NCBI RefSeq assembly: GCF_001426995.1
Contig: NZ_LMFY01000001.1
Coordinates: forward strand, 1,640,470 to 1,704,469
Direction of reading: 5' to 3'
DNA length: 64,000 nucleotides
Source: Microbacterium sp. Root553
GTDB lineage: Bacteria > Actinomycetota > Actinomycetes > Actinomycetales > Microbacteriaceae
A program made the translations under genes and the position numbers. This document shows positions 43,676 through 51,860 of the stretch, piece after piece (position 1 is the stretch's first letter; every line of letters begins with the position of its first letter). The notes beneath the pieces are model-generated. The model was not told the origin of the DNA. It searched no databases and was given only the letters and a program-made list of their open reading frames with translations.

Positions 43676-44484
43676 ATGTCCCCACATCCGCTGCCGGCAC
43701 CGCCAGGGCAGCGCAGAACAGCACGGCGTTCCGCATCCTCGCCAGAGTCGGCTACGTCGTGCTCGGCATCCTGCATCTCCTCATCGGATTCATCGCCATC
43801 TCCCTCGCGACCGGCGGGGGCGGGGGCAGCGCCGACCAGGGCGGAGCGCTATCGCAGATCCAGCAGTCGCCCGCCGGCACCGCCCTGCTCTGGATCATCG
43901 TGCTCGGGCTGTTCGCGCTCGCGATCTGGCAGACCGCGGAAGCGGTCGTCGAGCGCGATCCCGATGCCAAGAAGAAGTGGGCTCACCGCATCAAGTTCGC
44001 GGGGACGGCCGTGGCGTACGTCGCGATCGGGGCGACCGCGCTCGTGTATGCGCTCGGCGGGCGGTCGGAGTCCTCCGATTCGTCGCAGTCCTTCAGCGCA
44101 CGGCTGCTGGCCGTGCCCGCCGGGGTCGTGCTGCTCGTGCTCGTGGGCCTCGTCGTCGTCGCGGTGGGCGTCGCGTTCATCGTGCGGGGCGCCACTCGGG
44201 CGTTCACGAAGAACCTCTCGCTGCCCAGCGGCGCGGCGCGCTCCGGCATCATCGCGTTCGGCGTCGCCGGCTACATCGCCAAGGGGATCGCGGTCGCGGT
44301 CGCCGGCGTGCTGTTCGTCATCGCCGCTCTCACGCACGATCCCGAGACGGCTGGCGGTCTCGACTCCGCGTTGCGCAGTCTCGCCGGGCTGCCTTTCGGC
44401 GCGGTCATCCTCTGGGCGGTCGGCGCGGGGCTCGTGGTCTACGGACTGTTCTGCGTCGCTCGAGCGCGGTACGCGAGGATGTGA
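43672..44484 (+). CDS. DUF1206 family membrane protein
   Basis: A 270-residue protein with six membrane segments in three repeated pairs, each beginning with a pattern like ARVGYVVLGILHLLIGFIAI (residues 24-43); the second and third pairs start near KFAGTAVAYVAIG and IIAFGVAGYIAKGIA. That threefold layout is typical of DUF1206. The function is unknown. It overlaps PAP2 by ATGA. Confidence 0.85.
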   Translation: MNVPTSAAGTARAAQNSTAFRILARVGYVVLGILHLLIGFIAISLATGGGGGSADQGGALSQIQQSPAGTALLWIIVLGLFALAIWQTAEAVVERDPDAKKKWAHRIKFAGTAVAYVAIGATALVYALGGRSESSDSSQSFSARLLAVPAGVVLLVLVGLVVVAVGVAFIVRGATRAFTKNLSLPSGAARSGIIAFGVAGYIAKGIAVAVAGVLFVIAALTHDPETAGGLDSALRSLAGLPFGAVILWAVGAGLVVYGLFCVARARYARM

Positions 44485-44486
44485 CG

Positions 44487-44515
44487 CCCCGTCCTGCCGG
44501 GGGAGGGTGACGGGG
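44487..44515 (+). terminator. Weak hairpin after DUF1206
   Basis: CCCCGTC and GACGGGG form a 7-bp stem with a 15-nt loop, beginning 3 nt after the stop codon. There is no U-tract. It is the only candidate end for the three-gene operon. Confidence 0.4.
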
Positions 44516-44535
44516 ATGGTTGCTCCAGGTCGACA

Positions 44536-44581
44536 GTTGCGCTTTAGCAACCATCGGGCGTATAGTTGATTCTTATCAACT
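44536..44581 (+). promoter_or_regulatory. Promoter with twin MarR operators (GTTG-N8-CAAC)
   Basis: TTGCGC (44537-44542), 18 nt and TATAGT (44561-44566) form the promoter. Two copies of GTTG-N8-CAAC start at 44536 and 44565, one over the -35 and one over the -10. The second is stronger (AGTTGAT-TCTT-ATCAACT). They are the likely targets of the MarR gene at the operon end. Confidence 0.75.
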
Positions 44582-44603
44582 TTCTACACAGGAGCATCCC
44601 ACT

Positions 44604-46340
44604 GTGACCCACGTCTCTTCCTCTTCTCTCGCTGAGCCCACGCGCTCGCCGCGCGAGGTCTTCACCGCGATCTCCGGCCTCGTCGTCGGCATGTTCGTCG
44701 CCGTGCTCTCGGGCACGGTCGTGTCGACCTCGATGCCCGTCATCATCGCCGACCTCGGCGGCACCCAGTCCCAGTACACCTGGGTCATCACCGCGAGCCT
44801 GCTGGCGACCGCCGTCTCCACCCCGATCTGGGGAAAGCTCGCCGACCTCGTCGACCGCAAGATCCTCGTGCAGATCTCGCTCATCATCTTCACCGTCGGC
44901 ACCGTGATCGCCGGATTCTCGACCGACACGAACATGCTCATCGCGGTGCGCGTCATCCAGGGCATCGGCGTCGGCGGCCTGATGTCGCTCGTCATGATCG
45001 CCGTCGCGCTGATCATCTCGCCGCGTGAGCGCGGCAAGTACATGGGTGTCGTCGGCGGCATCATGGCCCTCGGCACCATCGGCGGCCCGCTGCTCGGCGG
45101 ACTCCTCACCGACGTGTGGGGCTGGCGCTCCAACTTCTTCGTCGGCGTGCCGTTCGCGCTCCTCGCGCTCGTGCTGCTGCAGTTCACGCTGCACCTGCCC
45201 AAGCCGCAGCGCGACACCAAGGTCTCGATCGACTACTTCGGCATCGTCCTGCTCGCGGTCGGCGTCTCGACTCTGCTGATCTGGGTGTCGATGGGCGGCA
45301 GCCAGTTCGACTGGGATTCCTCGACCAGCATCATGCTCGTCGTGACCGCCGCGGTCGCGATCGCCGGATTCATCACCGTCGAGTTCTTCGTCAAAGAGCC
45401 GATCGTGCCGATGTCGCTGTTCCGCAACCGCACCTTCACGCTCTCCGTCATCGCGTCGATCGCGATCGGCGTCTCGATGTTCGCGACCTCGGTGTTCCTC
45501 GCGCAGTACTTCCAGCTGGCCCGTGGCGCCACACCCACGGAGTCCGGCCTCATGACCATCCCGATGATCATCGGCCAGATGGGTGCGTCGATCATCATCG
45601 GCCAGCTGGTGAGCAGGTTCGGCAAGTGGAAGGGCTGGATGCTCACGGGCTCCGTGCTCACCACGATCGGCGTGAGCCTGATGGCGACGCTGCGCTACGA
45701 CACCCCGTTCCCGCTCGTCGCGACGTACATGTTCGTCCTCGGCGCCGGGCTCGGCATGGTGATGCAGAACCTCACCCTCATCGTGCAGAACGACACCGAC
45801 CCGAGGCAGCTGGGAGCCGCGTCGTCGAACGTGAACTTCTTCCGCACCATCGCGGGCACCATCGGCGTGACCGTCATGGGCTCGCTGCTGTCGACCAGCG
45901 TCGCCTCGTACATGTCCGACGCTCTCGAGGGCTTCACGCCGACCACTCCCGACGAGGTCGACGCGCTCACGCACCTCGCCTCGGGCAACGTGCCCAAGGT
46001 GACGCAGCTCCCCGACACCATCCGCGCGATCGTCGAGGGCGCCTACGGCCACGGCATCGCGGATGCCTTCATCATCGCCATCCCGCTCGCCGTGATCTCG
46101 ATCATCGCGATCGCGTTCATCCGCAACAAGCCGCTCTCGACCAAGAACGCCGCGGAGCAGCTGCGTGAGCAGGCCGAGGAGTCGGTGCTCGACGTCTCGG
46201 AGGCGGAGGTCGGGGCGAACATGTCGACCGGCACCATCCGGATCTCGGCAGCGCAGGCTTCCACGTCCACCGCCACAGGGTCGGTGACCGTCCTCGAGCA
46301 CGACCGCGAGGATGAGCAGGGCCGGGAGCCGAGGAACTGA
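44604..46340 (+). CDS. DHA2-family MFS drug exporter (EmrB/QacA-like)
   Basis: A 578-residue proton antiporter with about 14 membrane segments. DHA2 marks are TVVSTSMPVIIADLGG in segment 1, WGKLADLVDRK in the first loop, and GPLLGGLLTDVWGWRSNFFVGVP (motif C and after). The C-terminal cytosolic tail of about 60 residues is acidic. The GTG at 44604 has RBS AGGAG at 9 nt. The MarR gene follows 1 nt after its stop. It probably exports toxic amphiphiles under MarR control. Confidence 0.87.
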   Translation: MTHVSSSSLAEPTRSPREVFTAISGLVVGMFVAVLSGTVVSTSMPVIIADLGGTQSQYTWVITASLLATAVSTPIWGKLADLVDRKILVQISLIIFTVGTVIAGFSTDTNMLIAVRVIQGIGVGGLMSLVMIAVALIISPRERGKYMGVVGGIMALGTIGGPLLGGLLTDVWGWRSNFFVGVPFALLALVLLQFTLHLPKPQRDTKVSIDYFGIVLLAVGVSTLLIWVSMGGSQFDWDSSTSIMLVVTAAVAIAGFITVEFFVKEPIVPMSLFRNRTFTLSVIASIAIGVSMFATSVFLAQYFQLARGATPTESGLMTIPMIIGQMGASIIIGQLVSRFGKWKGWMLTGSVLTTIGVSLMATLRYDTPFPLVATYMFVLGAGLGMVMQNLTLIVQNDTDPRQLGAASSNVNFFRTIAGTIGVTVMGSLLSTSVASYMSDALEGFTPTTPDEVDALTHLASGNVPKVTQLPDTIRAIVEGAYGHGIADAFIIAIPLAVISIIAIAFIRNKPLSTKNAAEQLREQAEESVLDVSEAEVGANMSTGTIRISAAQASTSTATGSVTVLEHDREDEQGREPRN

Positions 46341-46341
46341 G

Positions 46342-46797
46342 ATGACCATCTCAGACGCGGCGGTGTCCGCGGATGTGGACACCGCCCTCGGCGACCTCCA
46401 GACGCATCTGAACCTCATCTTCGCGAGGACAAGGACGCTCTGGCGCGAGTCGGCGGCGCGCATCGACCCCGAGCTGCAGGTCGGCGGCTACAAGCTGCTC
46501 GCCTTCATCGACCGCGCGGGCTCGGCCAGCGCCCACGAACTGGCCGAGCGGTTCGAGATGGACAAATCCGTCATCAGTCGGCACGTGCGGATGCTCGAGG
46601 AGCTCGGACTGCTGGCCTCGCGGGCGGACGAGCGGGACGGGCGGCTGCGCGTGCTGACGGCGACGCCGTCGGCCTGCGCCGCCCTCGCCGAGCTCCGCAG
46701 CGACCACGCCTCGCGACTGCGCACCGTCGTCGCGGAGCTCACGCCGGAGGAGATCGACGCCGCCTCCAAGGTCTTCCGACTGCTCGCCGAGGTCTGA
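46342..46797 (+). CDS. MarR-family regulator of the exporter
   Basis: A 151-residue winged-helix protein: ASAHELAERFEMDKSVISRHVRMLEELGLL (about 57-86) and the wing DERDGRLRVLT. RBS GAGGAA precedes the ATG at 46342, one base after the exporter stop, so both are on one message. It should bind the twin GTTG-N8-CAAC sites and release them when the exported compound is present. Confidence 0.87.
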   Translation: MTISDAAVSADVDTALGDLQTHLNLIFARTRTLWRESAARIDPELQVGGYKLLAFIDRAGSASAHELAERFEMDKSVISRHVRMLEELGLLASRADERDGRLRVLTATPSACAALAELRSDHASRLRTVVAELTPEEIDAASKVFRLLAEV

Positions 46798-46932
46798 GCG
46801 CCGCGCCACACGATCGCGCCGCACGATCACTCCGGATGTCTTCTCGGGTTGTCGATCGACGCCTTCTGTGGTTCAGTCGAATGTCTTGTCCGCGCGAGTC
46901 GGCGTCCCAAGACCGGACAGAACGGTGCTTCG

Positions 46933-47670
46933 GTGAATTGGATCGCCTCCAACCTCGGCCTGATATTCGATCTCACGATCAATCACGTCCGTCTGGCGAT
47001 CGTGCCCATCCTCCTCGGCTTCGTGATCGCGGTGCCGCTGGGGTGGGTGGCCAGTCGCAATCGCATCGCCAGGACGTTCATCATCACCACGGGCAGCCTG
47101 CTCTACACGATCCCGTCGCTGCCGCTTTTCGTCATCCTGCCGGTCATCCTCGGCACTCGGATCCTCGATGACACGAACCTGGTCGTGGCGCTCACGATCT
47201 ACGCGGTCGCGATCATGCTGCGCTCGGCCACCGATGCGTTCGGATCCGTCGATCGGGCGATCATCGAGTCGGCGAAGGCCATCGGCTTCTCGCGAGGCGG
47301 CCGGTTCTGGCGCGTCGAGTTCCCGCTCGCCGGGCCGGTGCTCGTCGCCGGCCTCCGCGTCGTCTCCGTGTCGACCATCGCCCTCGTCTCGGTGGGTGTG
47401 ATCATCGGCTCGGAGAACCTCGGCTACCTCTTCCAGAACGGCAAGCAGCGCGGCATCCTCGAGGAGGTCGTCGTCGGGATCGTGATGAGTCTGCTCATCG
47501 CCCTCGTCTTCGACCTGATCCTCGTGGCGATCGGGCGGGTTCTGATGCCCTGGAGCCGCGCGGTCGGTGGTCGCGCCCAGGGCGGCGATCCCCCCGACAG
47601 CGACACCACGGCCGCCGATGCGGGCGCCGGCGGCGGTCGGCTGCTCGCGCCCCCGGGAGCGGGTGTCTGA
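46933..47670 (+). CDS. Osmoprotectant ABC permease 1 (OpuCB/ProW-like)
   Basis: A 245-residue permease, GTG start at 46933 (no clear RBS). About five membrane segments are present, with IAVPLGWVASRN and the EAA loop DRAIIESAKAIGFSRGGRFWRVEFPLAGP, then VSVGVIIGSENLGYLF, typical of glycine betaine/carnitine/choline importers. A Gly/Pro/Asp-rich tail follows. The stop overlaps the next permease start (TGATG). The expected ATPase gene is absent on either side. Confidence 0.85.
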   Translation: MNWIASNLGLIFDLTINHVRLAIVPILLGFVIAVPLGWVASRNRIARTFIITTGSLLYTIPSLPLFVILPVILGTRILDDTNLVVALTIYAVAIMLRSATDAFGSVDRAIIESAKAIGFSRGGRFWRVEFPLAGPVLVAGLRVVSVSTIALVSVGVIIGSENLGYLFQNGKQRGILEEVVVGIVMSLLIALVFDLILVAIGRVLMPWSRAVGGRAQGGDPPDSDTTAADAGAGGGRLLAPPGAGV

Positions 47671-48440
47671 TGGACTTCTTCCTCGACGCCATCGCCTGGA
47701 TCTTCGATCCCCCCAACTGGGTGCCGGGCTCGCAGAGTCCGCTGCCCATCGGTGACCGGCTCGTCGAGCACCTCCTCTACTCGGGGGTCTCGCTCGCCAT
47801 CGCGATGCTGATCGCTCTTCCGCTCGGCTTCTACATCGGGCACACCGGGCGCGGTCGACAGTTCGTCATCGGCTTCACCGGCGCGATGCGCGCCCTCCCC
47901 ACGCTGGGGCTCCTGTTCTTCCTCACGATGGTGCTGCGCTCCGGCCTCAGCACCACTCCGGCCGTGCTCGTCGGCTCCGTCATCGCGTTCGTCCTGCTGG
48001 CCATCCCGTCGCTGCTCGCCGGCGCCTACGCGGGGCTCGAGAGCGTCGGCCGCGAGGCGATCGATGCGGCGCGCTCGATCGGGATGACGGAGATGCAGAT
48101 CCTGCGCAAGGTCGAGATCCCGCTCGGTCTTCCCGTGATCATCGGCGGGATCCGCTCGGCCACCCTGCAGGTCATCGCGACGGTGACGATCGCGTCGTAC
48201 GTCGGACTCGGCGGCCTGGGGCGCATCATCTCCTCCGGCATCGGCCTCAACGACTACACCGTGATCCTCGGTGGCGCGCTCCTGGTCACCGTCCTCGCCC
48301 TCGTCATCGACGGCGTCTTCGCGCTTCTCCAGCGTCTCACCCGTACTCGGGGACAGGCGATGCGTCCCCTCCGCAGCGTTCAGCGAAACAGATCGGATGC
48401 CGCCGTGGCGCCGATCCTCGACGAAAGGACCCCCGCATGA
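47670..48440 (+). CDS. Osmoprotectant ABC permease 2 (OpuCD-like)
   Basis: A 256-residue permease with about six segments and the EAA loop REAIDAARSIGMTEMQILRKVEIPLGLP followed by ATLQVIATVTIASYVGLGGLGRII, diagnostic of the OpuC type. It overlaps the first permease by one base and the binding-protein gene by ATGA. Confidence 0.88.
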   Translation: MDFFLDAIAWIFDPPNWVPGSQSPLPIGDRLVEHLLYSGVSLAIAMLIALPLGFYIGHTGRGRQFVIGFTGAMRALPTLGLLFFLTMVLRSGLSTTPAVLVGSVIAFVLLAIPSLLAGAYAGLESVGREAIDAARSIGMTEMQILRKVEIPLGLPVIIGGIRSATLQVIATVTIASYVGLGGLGRIISSGIGLNDYTVILGGALLVTVLALVIDGVFALLQRLTRTRGQAMRPLRSVQRNRSDAAVAPILDERTPA

Positions 48441-49387
48441 CCTCTCGAGCCCGCAAGACCTGGTTGACAGCCTCCCTGCTCGCCGTCAGCACCACCATCG
48501 CCCTCGCCGGGTGCGCGACCTCCGACCCGACGTCGTCCGGCGGCGGAGACGCCGCCGAGGGCGACGCCATCATCGTGGGTTCGTTCGCGTTCCCCGAGAG
48601 CGAGATCCTCGGCGAGATCTACGCGCAGGCGCTCGAGGCCGAAGGCTTCGACGTCTCCACAAAGTTCAACATCGGTCCGCGACAGCAGACGATCCCCGCC
48701 CTGCAGGACGGCTCGATCAACCTCATCCCGGAGTACAACGGCAACCTGCTGGCCTACTACGACACGGCCTACGAGGAGCGGACGACCGAGGACGTCGACG
48801 CCGCGCTGCCGGATGCCGTGGGTGCAGACGATCTGCAGGTGCTCGACTCGGCTGAGGCCGAGGACAAGGACGCCTACGTCGTGACGAAGAAGACCGCCGA
48901 GGAGAACGACCTCACGGCCATCGGCGACCTGAAGGCGCTGGAGCCCTTCTCGCTCGCCTCGAACCCGCAGTTCGGCGAGCTCGGGTACGGCATCCCGGGC
49001 CTCCGCGACGTCTACGGGGTCGGCACCGAAGCCGGTCAGGTCACGTTCGTCCCGTACGAGGACTTCGGCGGCCCCGACACCGTGCAGGCGCTCGTCGACG
49101 GCACGGTGCAGGTGGCGGACATCTACACGACCTCTCCGGCGATCAAGTCCGAGGATCTCGTCGTGCTCGACGACCCCGAGAACATGATCTCGGCGCAGAA
49201 CGTCATCCCGCTGCTCTCGAAGGACATCTACACCGACAAGCTCGCCGAGGTGCTCAACGCGATCTCGGCGAAGCTCACCACCGACGACCTGATCGAGCTG
49301 CGCGACCGGGTCGAGGGCGACGAGAAGGCCTCGGCATCGACGGCGGCGGAAGAGTGGCTCACCGCCGCAGGCCTGCTCGACAAGTGA
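48437..49387 (+). CDS. Osmoprotectant-binding lipoprotein (OpuCC-like)
   Basis: A 316-residue binding protein with lipobox ALAGC (Cys about residue 26). The OpuAC-type fold is recognised from IIVGSFAFPESEILGEIYAQALEAEGF and the LIPEYNGNLLAYY segment that carries aromatic ligand residues. A strong hairpin 52 nt downstream ends the operon. The ligand is likely a quaternary amine. Confidence 0.88.
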   Translation: MTSRARKTWLTASLLAVSTTIALAGCATSDPTSSGGGDAAEGDAIIVGSFAFPESEILGEIYAQALEAEGFDVSTKFNIGPRQQTIPALQDGSINLIPEYNGNLLAYYDTAYEERTTEDVDAALPDAVGADDLQVLDSAEAEDKDAYVVTKKTAEENDLTAIGDLKALEPFSLASNPQFGELGYGIPGLRDVYGVGTEAGQVTFVPYEDFGGPDTVQALVDGTVQVADIYTTSPAIKSEDLVVLDDPENMISAQNVIPLLSKDIYTDKLAEVLNAISAKLTTDDLIELRDRVEGDEKASASTAAEEWLTAAGLLDK

Positions 49388-49438
49388 CCGTGCGGACGGA
49401 TCGGGCGTCCCTCACCTGATCGACGCCTGATCCGATCG

Positions 49439-49469
49439 AAGCCCCGCTGCCGCACCGGCAGCGGGGCTT
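49439..49469 (+). terminator. Strong hairpin terminator after the osmoprotectant operon
   Basis: A 14-bp perfect stem (AAGCCCCGCTGCCG with its complement) and a CAC triloop. It is the strongest terminator in the window. Its right arm ends 5 nt before the -10 of the next gene. Confidence 0.9.
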
Positions 49470-49474
49470 CGCCG

Positions 49475-49480
49475 TATCAT
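49475..49480 (+). promoter_or_regulatory. -10 of a leaderless MarR gene, next to the terminator
   Basis: TATCAT ends 7 nt before the ATG at 49488, with no RBS in between. The -35 region must lie within the terminator hairpin. Confidence 0.6.
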
Positions 49481-49487
49481 GGCGATC

Positions 49488-50021
49488 ATGAGTGCCTCTT
49501 CCGACGACCCCGCCGGACCCGACACGCCCCACCACGACGCCGCGCCCGACGGAGGCGTCGATCTCGACGACGCGGTGTCGCGTGTCGAGCACGAGCTGGG
49601 GCGGCTCTTCGCCCGCATCCGCGTGAGCTGGCGGGAGGCGGCGCAGACCGTGCATCCCGACCTCCAGCCCCTCGGATACCAGGTGCTGACCTCGATCGCG
49701 ACCGGCAAGGCGACGTCGGCCGGTGCGATCATCGAACGACTGCAGACCGACAAGACCGCCGTCAGTCGCCAGGTGCGGCAGCTCGAGCAGCTCGGGCTGG
49801 TCGAGAGCGTGCGGGATCCCGACGATCGGCGAGCGCGGGTTCTCGTCGCGACCGCACTCGCTCAGGAGAAGGTCACGGCCGCGCGCTCGCGCTATGAAGC
49901 CCGACTGGCCGCGCGACTCGGCCAGTGGTCGCAGGCCGACCTCGATCGCTTCGCCGAGATGCTCTCGGAACTCGGTGGCGGGGCATCCGACGGTGCGGAC
50001 GGCAAGACTCCGGCATCCTGA
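49488..50021 (+). CDS. MarR-family regulator
   Basis: A 177-residue regulator with a 25-residue Asp/Pro-rich N-terminal extension, then a winged helix: ATSAGAIIERLQTDKTAVSRQVRQLEQLGLV and DPDDRRARVLV. The start at 49488 fits a leaderless message; an ATG 9 nt upstream would overlap the -10. It lies 27 nt ahead of an Old Yellow Enzyme gene and may control it. Confidence 0.85.
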   Translation: MSASSDDPAGPDTPHHDAAPDGGVDLDDAVSRVEHELGRLFARIRVSWREAAQTVHPDLQPLGYQVLTSIATGKATSAGAIIERLQTDKTAVSRQVRQLEQLGLVESVRDPDDRRARVLVATALAQEKVTAARSRYEARLAARLGQWSQADLDRFAEMLSELGGGASDGADGKTPAS

Positions 50022-50048
50022 CCGGGAATACGCGACGAGCGACGCGAC

Positions 50049-51149
50049 TTGACCCTCACTGTGAGTCTTTACGAGCCCGCCGTCTTCGGCGCCCTTCCGC
50101 TGTCCAACCGCGTCGTCATGGCGCCACTGACCCGCACCCGTGCAGACGATGACGGCGTGCCCACCGAGACGATGGTGGAGTACTACCGTCAGCGCGCGGG
50201 GCAGGGTCTCATCCTCACCGAGGGCACGTGGCCCGCGGCCGAGGGCAAGTCGTACCCTGGACAGCCCGGCATCGTGACGCCCGCGCAGATCGAGGGCTGG
50301 CGTCGCATCGCCGACGCCGTGCACGAAGAGGGCGGCACGATCGTGATGCAGCTCATGCACGGCGGTCGCGTCTCGCACCCGGCGATCTCCGGAGAACCCC
50401 GCGTGGTCGCGCCGAGCGCTCTCGCCGCTCCCGGTCAGACGCACACGCCCGAGGGCAAGGTCGACATGCCGGTCGCGCACGCTCTGACCCTCGACGAGAT
50501 CCCCGAGGTCGTCGAGCAGTTCGTGCAGGCCGCGCGCAACGCGATCGCCGCGGGTCTCGACGGCGTCGAGGTGCACGGGGCCAACGGCTACCTGGTGCAG
50601 GAGTTCCTCTCGCCCGTGTCGAACGTCCGTGACGACCGGTACGGCGGGTCTCCGCAGAACCGTGCGCGCTTCGCGATCGAGGTCACCACGGCCGTCGCCG
50701 AGGCCGTCGGCGGCGACCGGACGAGCATTCGCCTGTCGCCGCAGCACAACATCCAGGGCGTCCTCGAGGAGGACGACGCCGACGCGCTCGCCACCTACCT
50801 CGCCGTGGCCGACGGGCTCCGCCCGCTGGGCCTCGCCTTCGTCGACATCCTGAACGCCGCCCCCACGGGAGAGCTCGTCCAGCGCATCCGCCGCGCGCTC
50901 GGTGCACCCCTGGTCATCAACTCGGGCTTCGGCGTCGTCACGAGCCGGGAAGAGGCCGAAGGCCTCGTCGCCGACGGATGGGCGGATGCCGTCGCCGTCG
51001 GCCGCCCCGTGATCGCCAACCCCGACCTGGTCGAGCGCTGGCGTCAGGGGGCCGACCTCAACGAGGCGCGGCCCGCGCTGTTCTACGGCCGCACCGGTGA
51101 GGGCTACACCGACTACCCCTCGCTCGAGACGGTGCGCGCCGACGCCTGA
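50049..51149 (+). CDS. Old Yellow Enzyme-type alkene reductase
   Basis: A 366-residue FMN enzyme of the OYE barrel fold. Visible are the N-terminal NRVVMAPLTRTRA, substrate-binding EVHGANGYLVQEFLSP (His and Asn pair), the DDRYGGSPQNRARFAIEV segment and the phosphate loop INSGFGVVTSREEAEGLVADGWADAVAVGRP. It reduces activated C=C bonds with NAD(P)H. The start is uncertain: TTG at 50049 or GTG at 50061, which gives the usual VSLYEPAVFG beginning. A palindrome CTCAC-T-GTGAG sits between the two. Confidence 0.9.
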   Translation: MTLTVSLYEPAVFGALPLSNRVVMAPLTRTRADDDGVPTETMVEYYRQRAGQGLILTEGTWPAAEGKSYPGQPGIVTPAQIEGWRRIADAVHEEGGTIVMQLMHGGRVSHPAISGEPRVVAPSALAAPGQTHTPEGKVDMPVAHALTLDEIPEVVEQFVQAARNAIAAGLDGVEVHGANGYLVQEFLSPVSNVRDDRYGGSPQNRARFAIEVTTAVAEAVGGDRTSIRLSPQHNIQGVLEEDDADALATYLAVADGLRPLGLAFVDILNAAPTGELVQRIRRALGAPLVINSGFGVVTSREEAEGLVADGWADAVAVGRPVIANPDLVERWRQGADLNEARPALFYGRTGEGYTDYPSLETVRADA

Positions 51150-51159
51150 GCGGAGAACG

Positions 51160-51193
51160 CCTGTCGGATCCCGAACCTGAGCGATCCGACAGG
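51160..51193 (+). terminator. Hairpin terminator after the alkene reductase
   Basis: CCTGTCGGATC and GATCCGACAGG form an 11-bp perfect stem with a 12-nt loop, 10 nt after the stop codon. Confidence 0.75.
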
Positions 51194-51215
51194 CCGGGCG
51201 CGTAGCCTGAACCCC

Positions 51216-51851
51216 ATGACGCTCATGAAAGCTCGCACCGCCGCCGAGGTCGTCGACTGGCGACGCCGTGTGTTCGCCCTGTATGACGCCGTCCGGCAGG
51301 CGGAATCGCCGGAGGAGGCGCACGAGCTCTGGCGCATCGAACGCGACGACCTCATGCTGCATCACCCGGCGACTCCGCTGCGTGCGGGCGACAGGGCCCT
51401 GTTCGAAGGGCTGCCCATCGCCTCGTACGATCCGCAGTGGCGTTTCGAGCTGCCGATCCTGCCCGCCGATCCCGGCGGATTCGACTTCGCGACCGGAACC
51501 GACGGCGTCGTGCCGTTCGAGCGCATCGGCAGGGTGGAGATCCCCGACACCGGCTCTCTCGACATCTGGCGCCTGACGACCTATGGCGGGGGATTGTTCA
51601 TCCCGGTGCGCGACGCGCTGGCCGGACGCCCCGGCGGCACTTACGGGGGCGGCCGCTACCTGATCGACACGATCAAGGGCGCAGACCTCGGATCGGATGC
51701 CGAGCGCGGCACGATCGTCCTCGATTTCAACTTCGCCTACAACCCGTCGTGCGCCTATGATCCGGCATGGGCCTGCCCTCTGGCGCAGCCGGGCAACGTG
51801 CTGCCGGTGGCGGTTCCGGTGGGCGAGACGTACGCCGGCACCGCCGACTGA
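51216..51851 (+). CDS. DUF1684 family protein
   Basis: A 211-residue protein with the DUF1684 signature: FERIGRVEIP, then GGGRYLIDTIKGAD and DFNFAYNPSCAYDPAWACPLAQPGN with its two conserved Cys. Members are small cytosolic proteins of unknown activity. The -10-like TAGCCT (51203-51208) ends 7 nt before the ATG and no RBS is visible, so the message is likely leaderless. Confidence 0.85.
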   Translation: MTLMKARTAAEVVDWRRRVFALYDAVRQAESPEEAHELWRIERDDLMLHHPATPLRAGDRALFEGLPIASYDPQWRFELPILPADPGGFDFATGTDGVVPFERIGRVEIPDTGSLDIWRLTTYGGGLFIPVRDALAGRPGGTYGGGRYLIDTIKGADLGSDAERGTIVLDFNFAYNPSCAYDPAWACPLAQPGNVLPVAVPVGETYAGTAD

Positions 51852-51860
51852 CCGCCCGGG

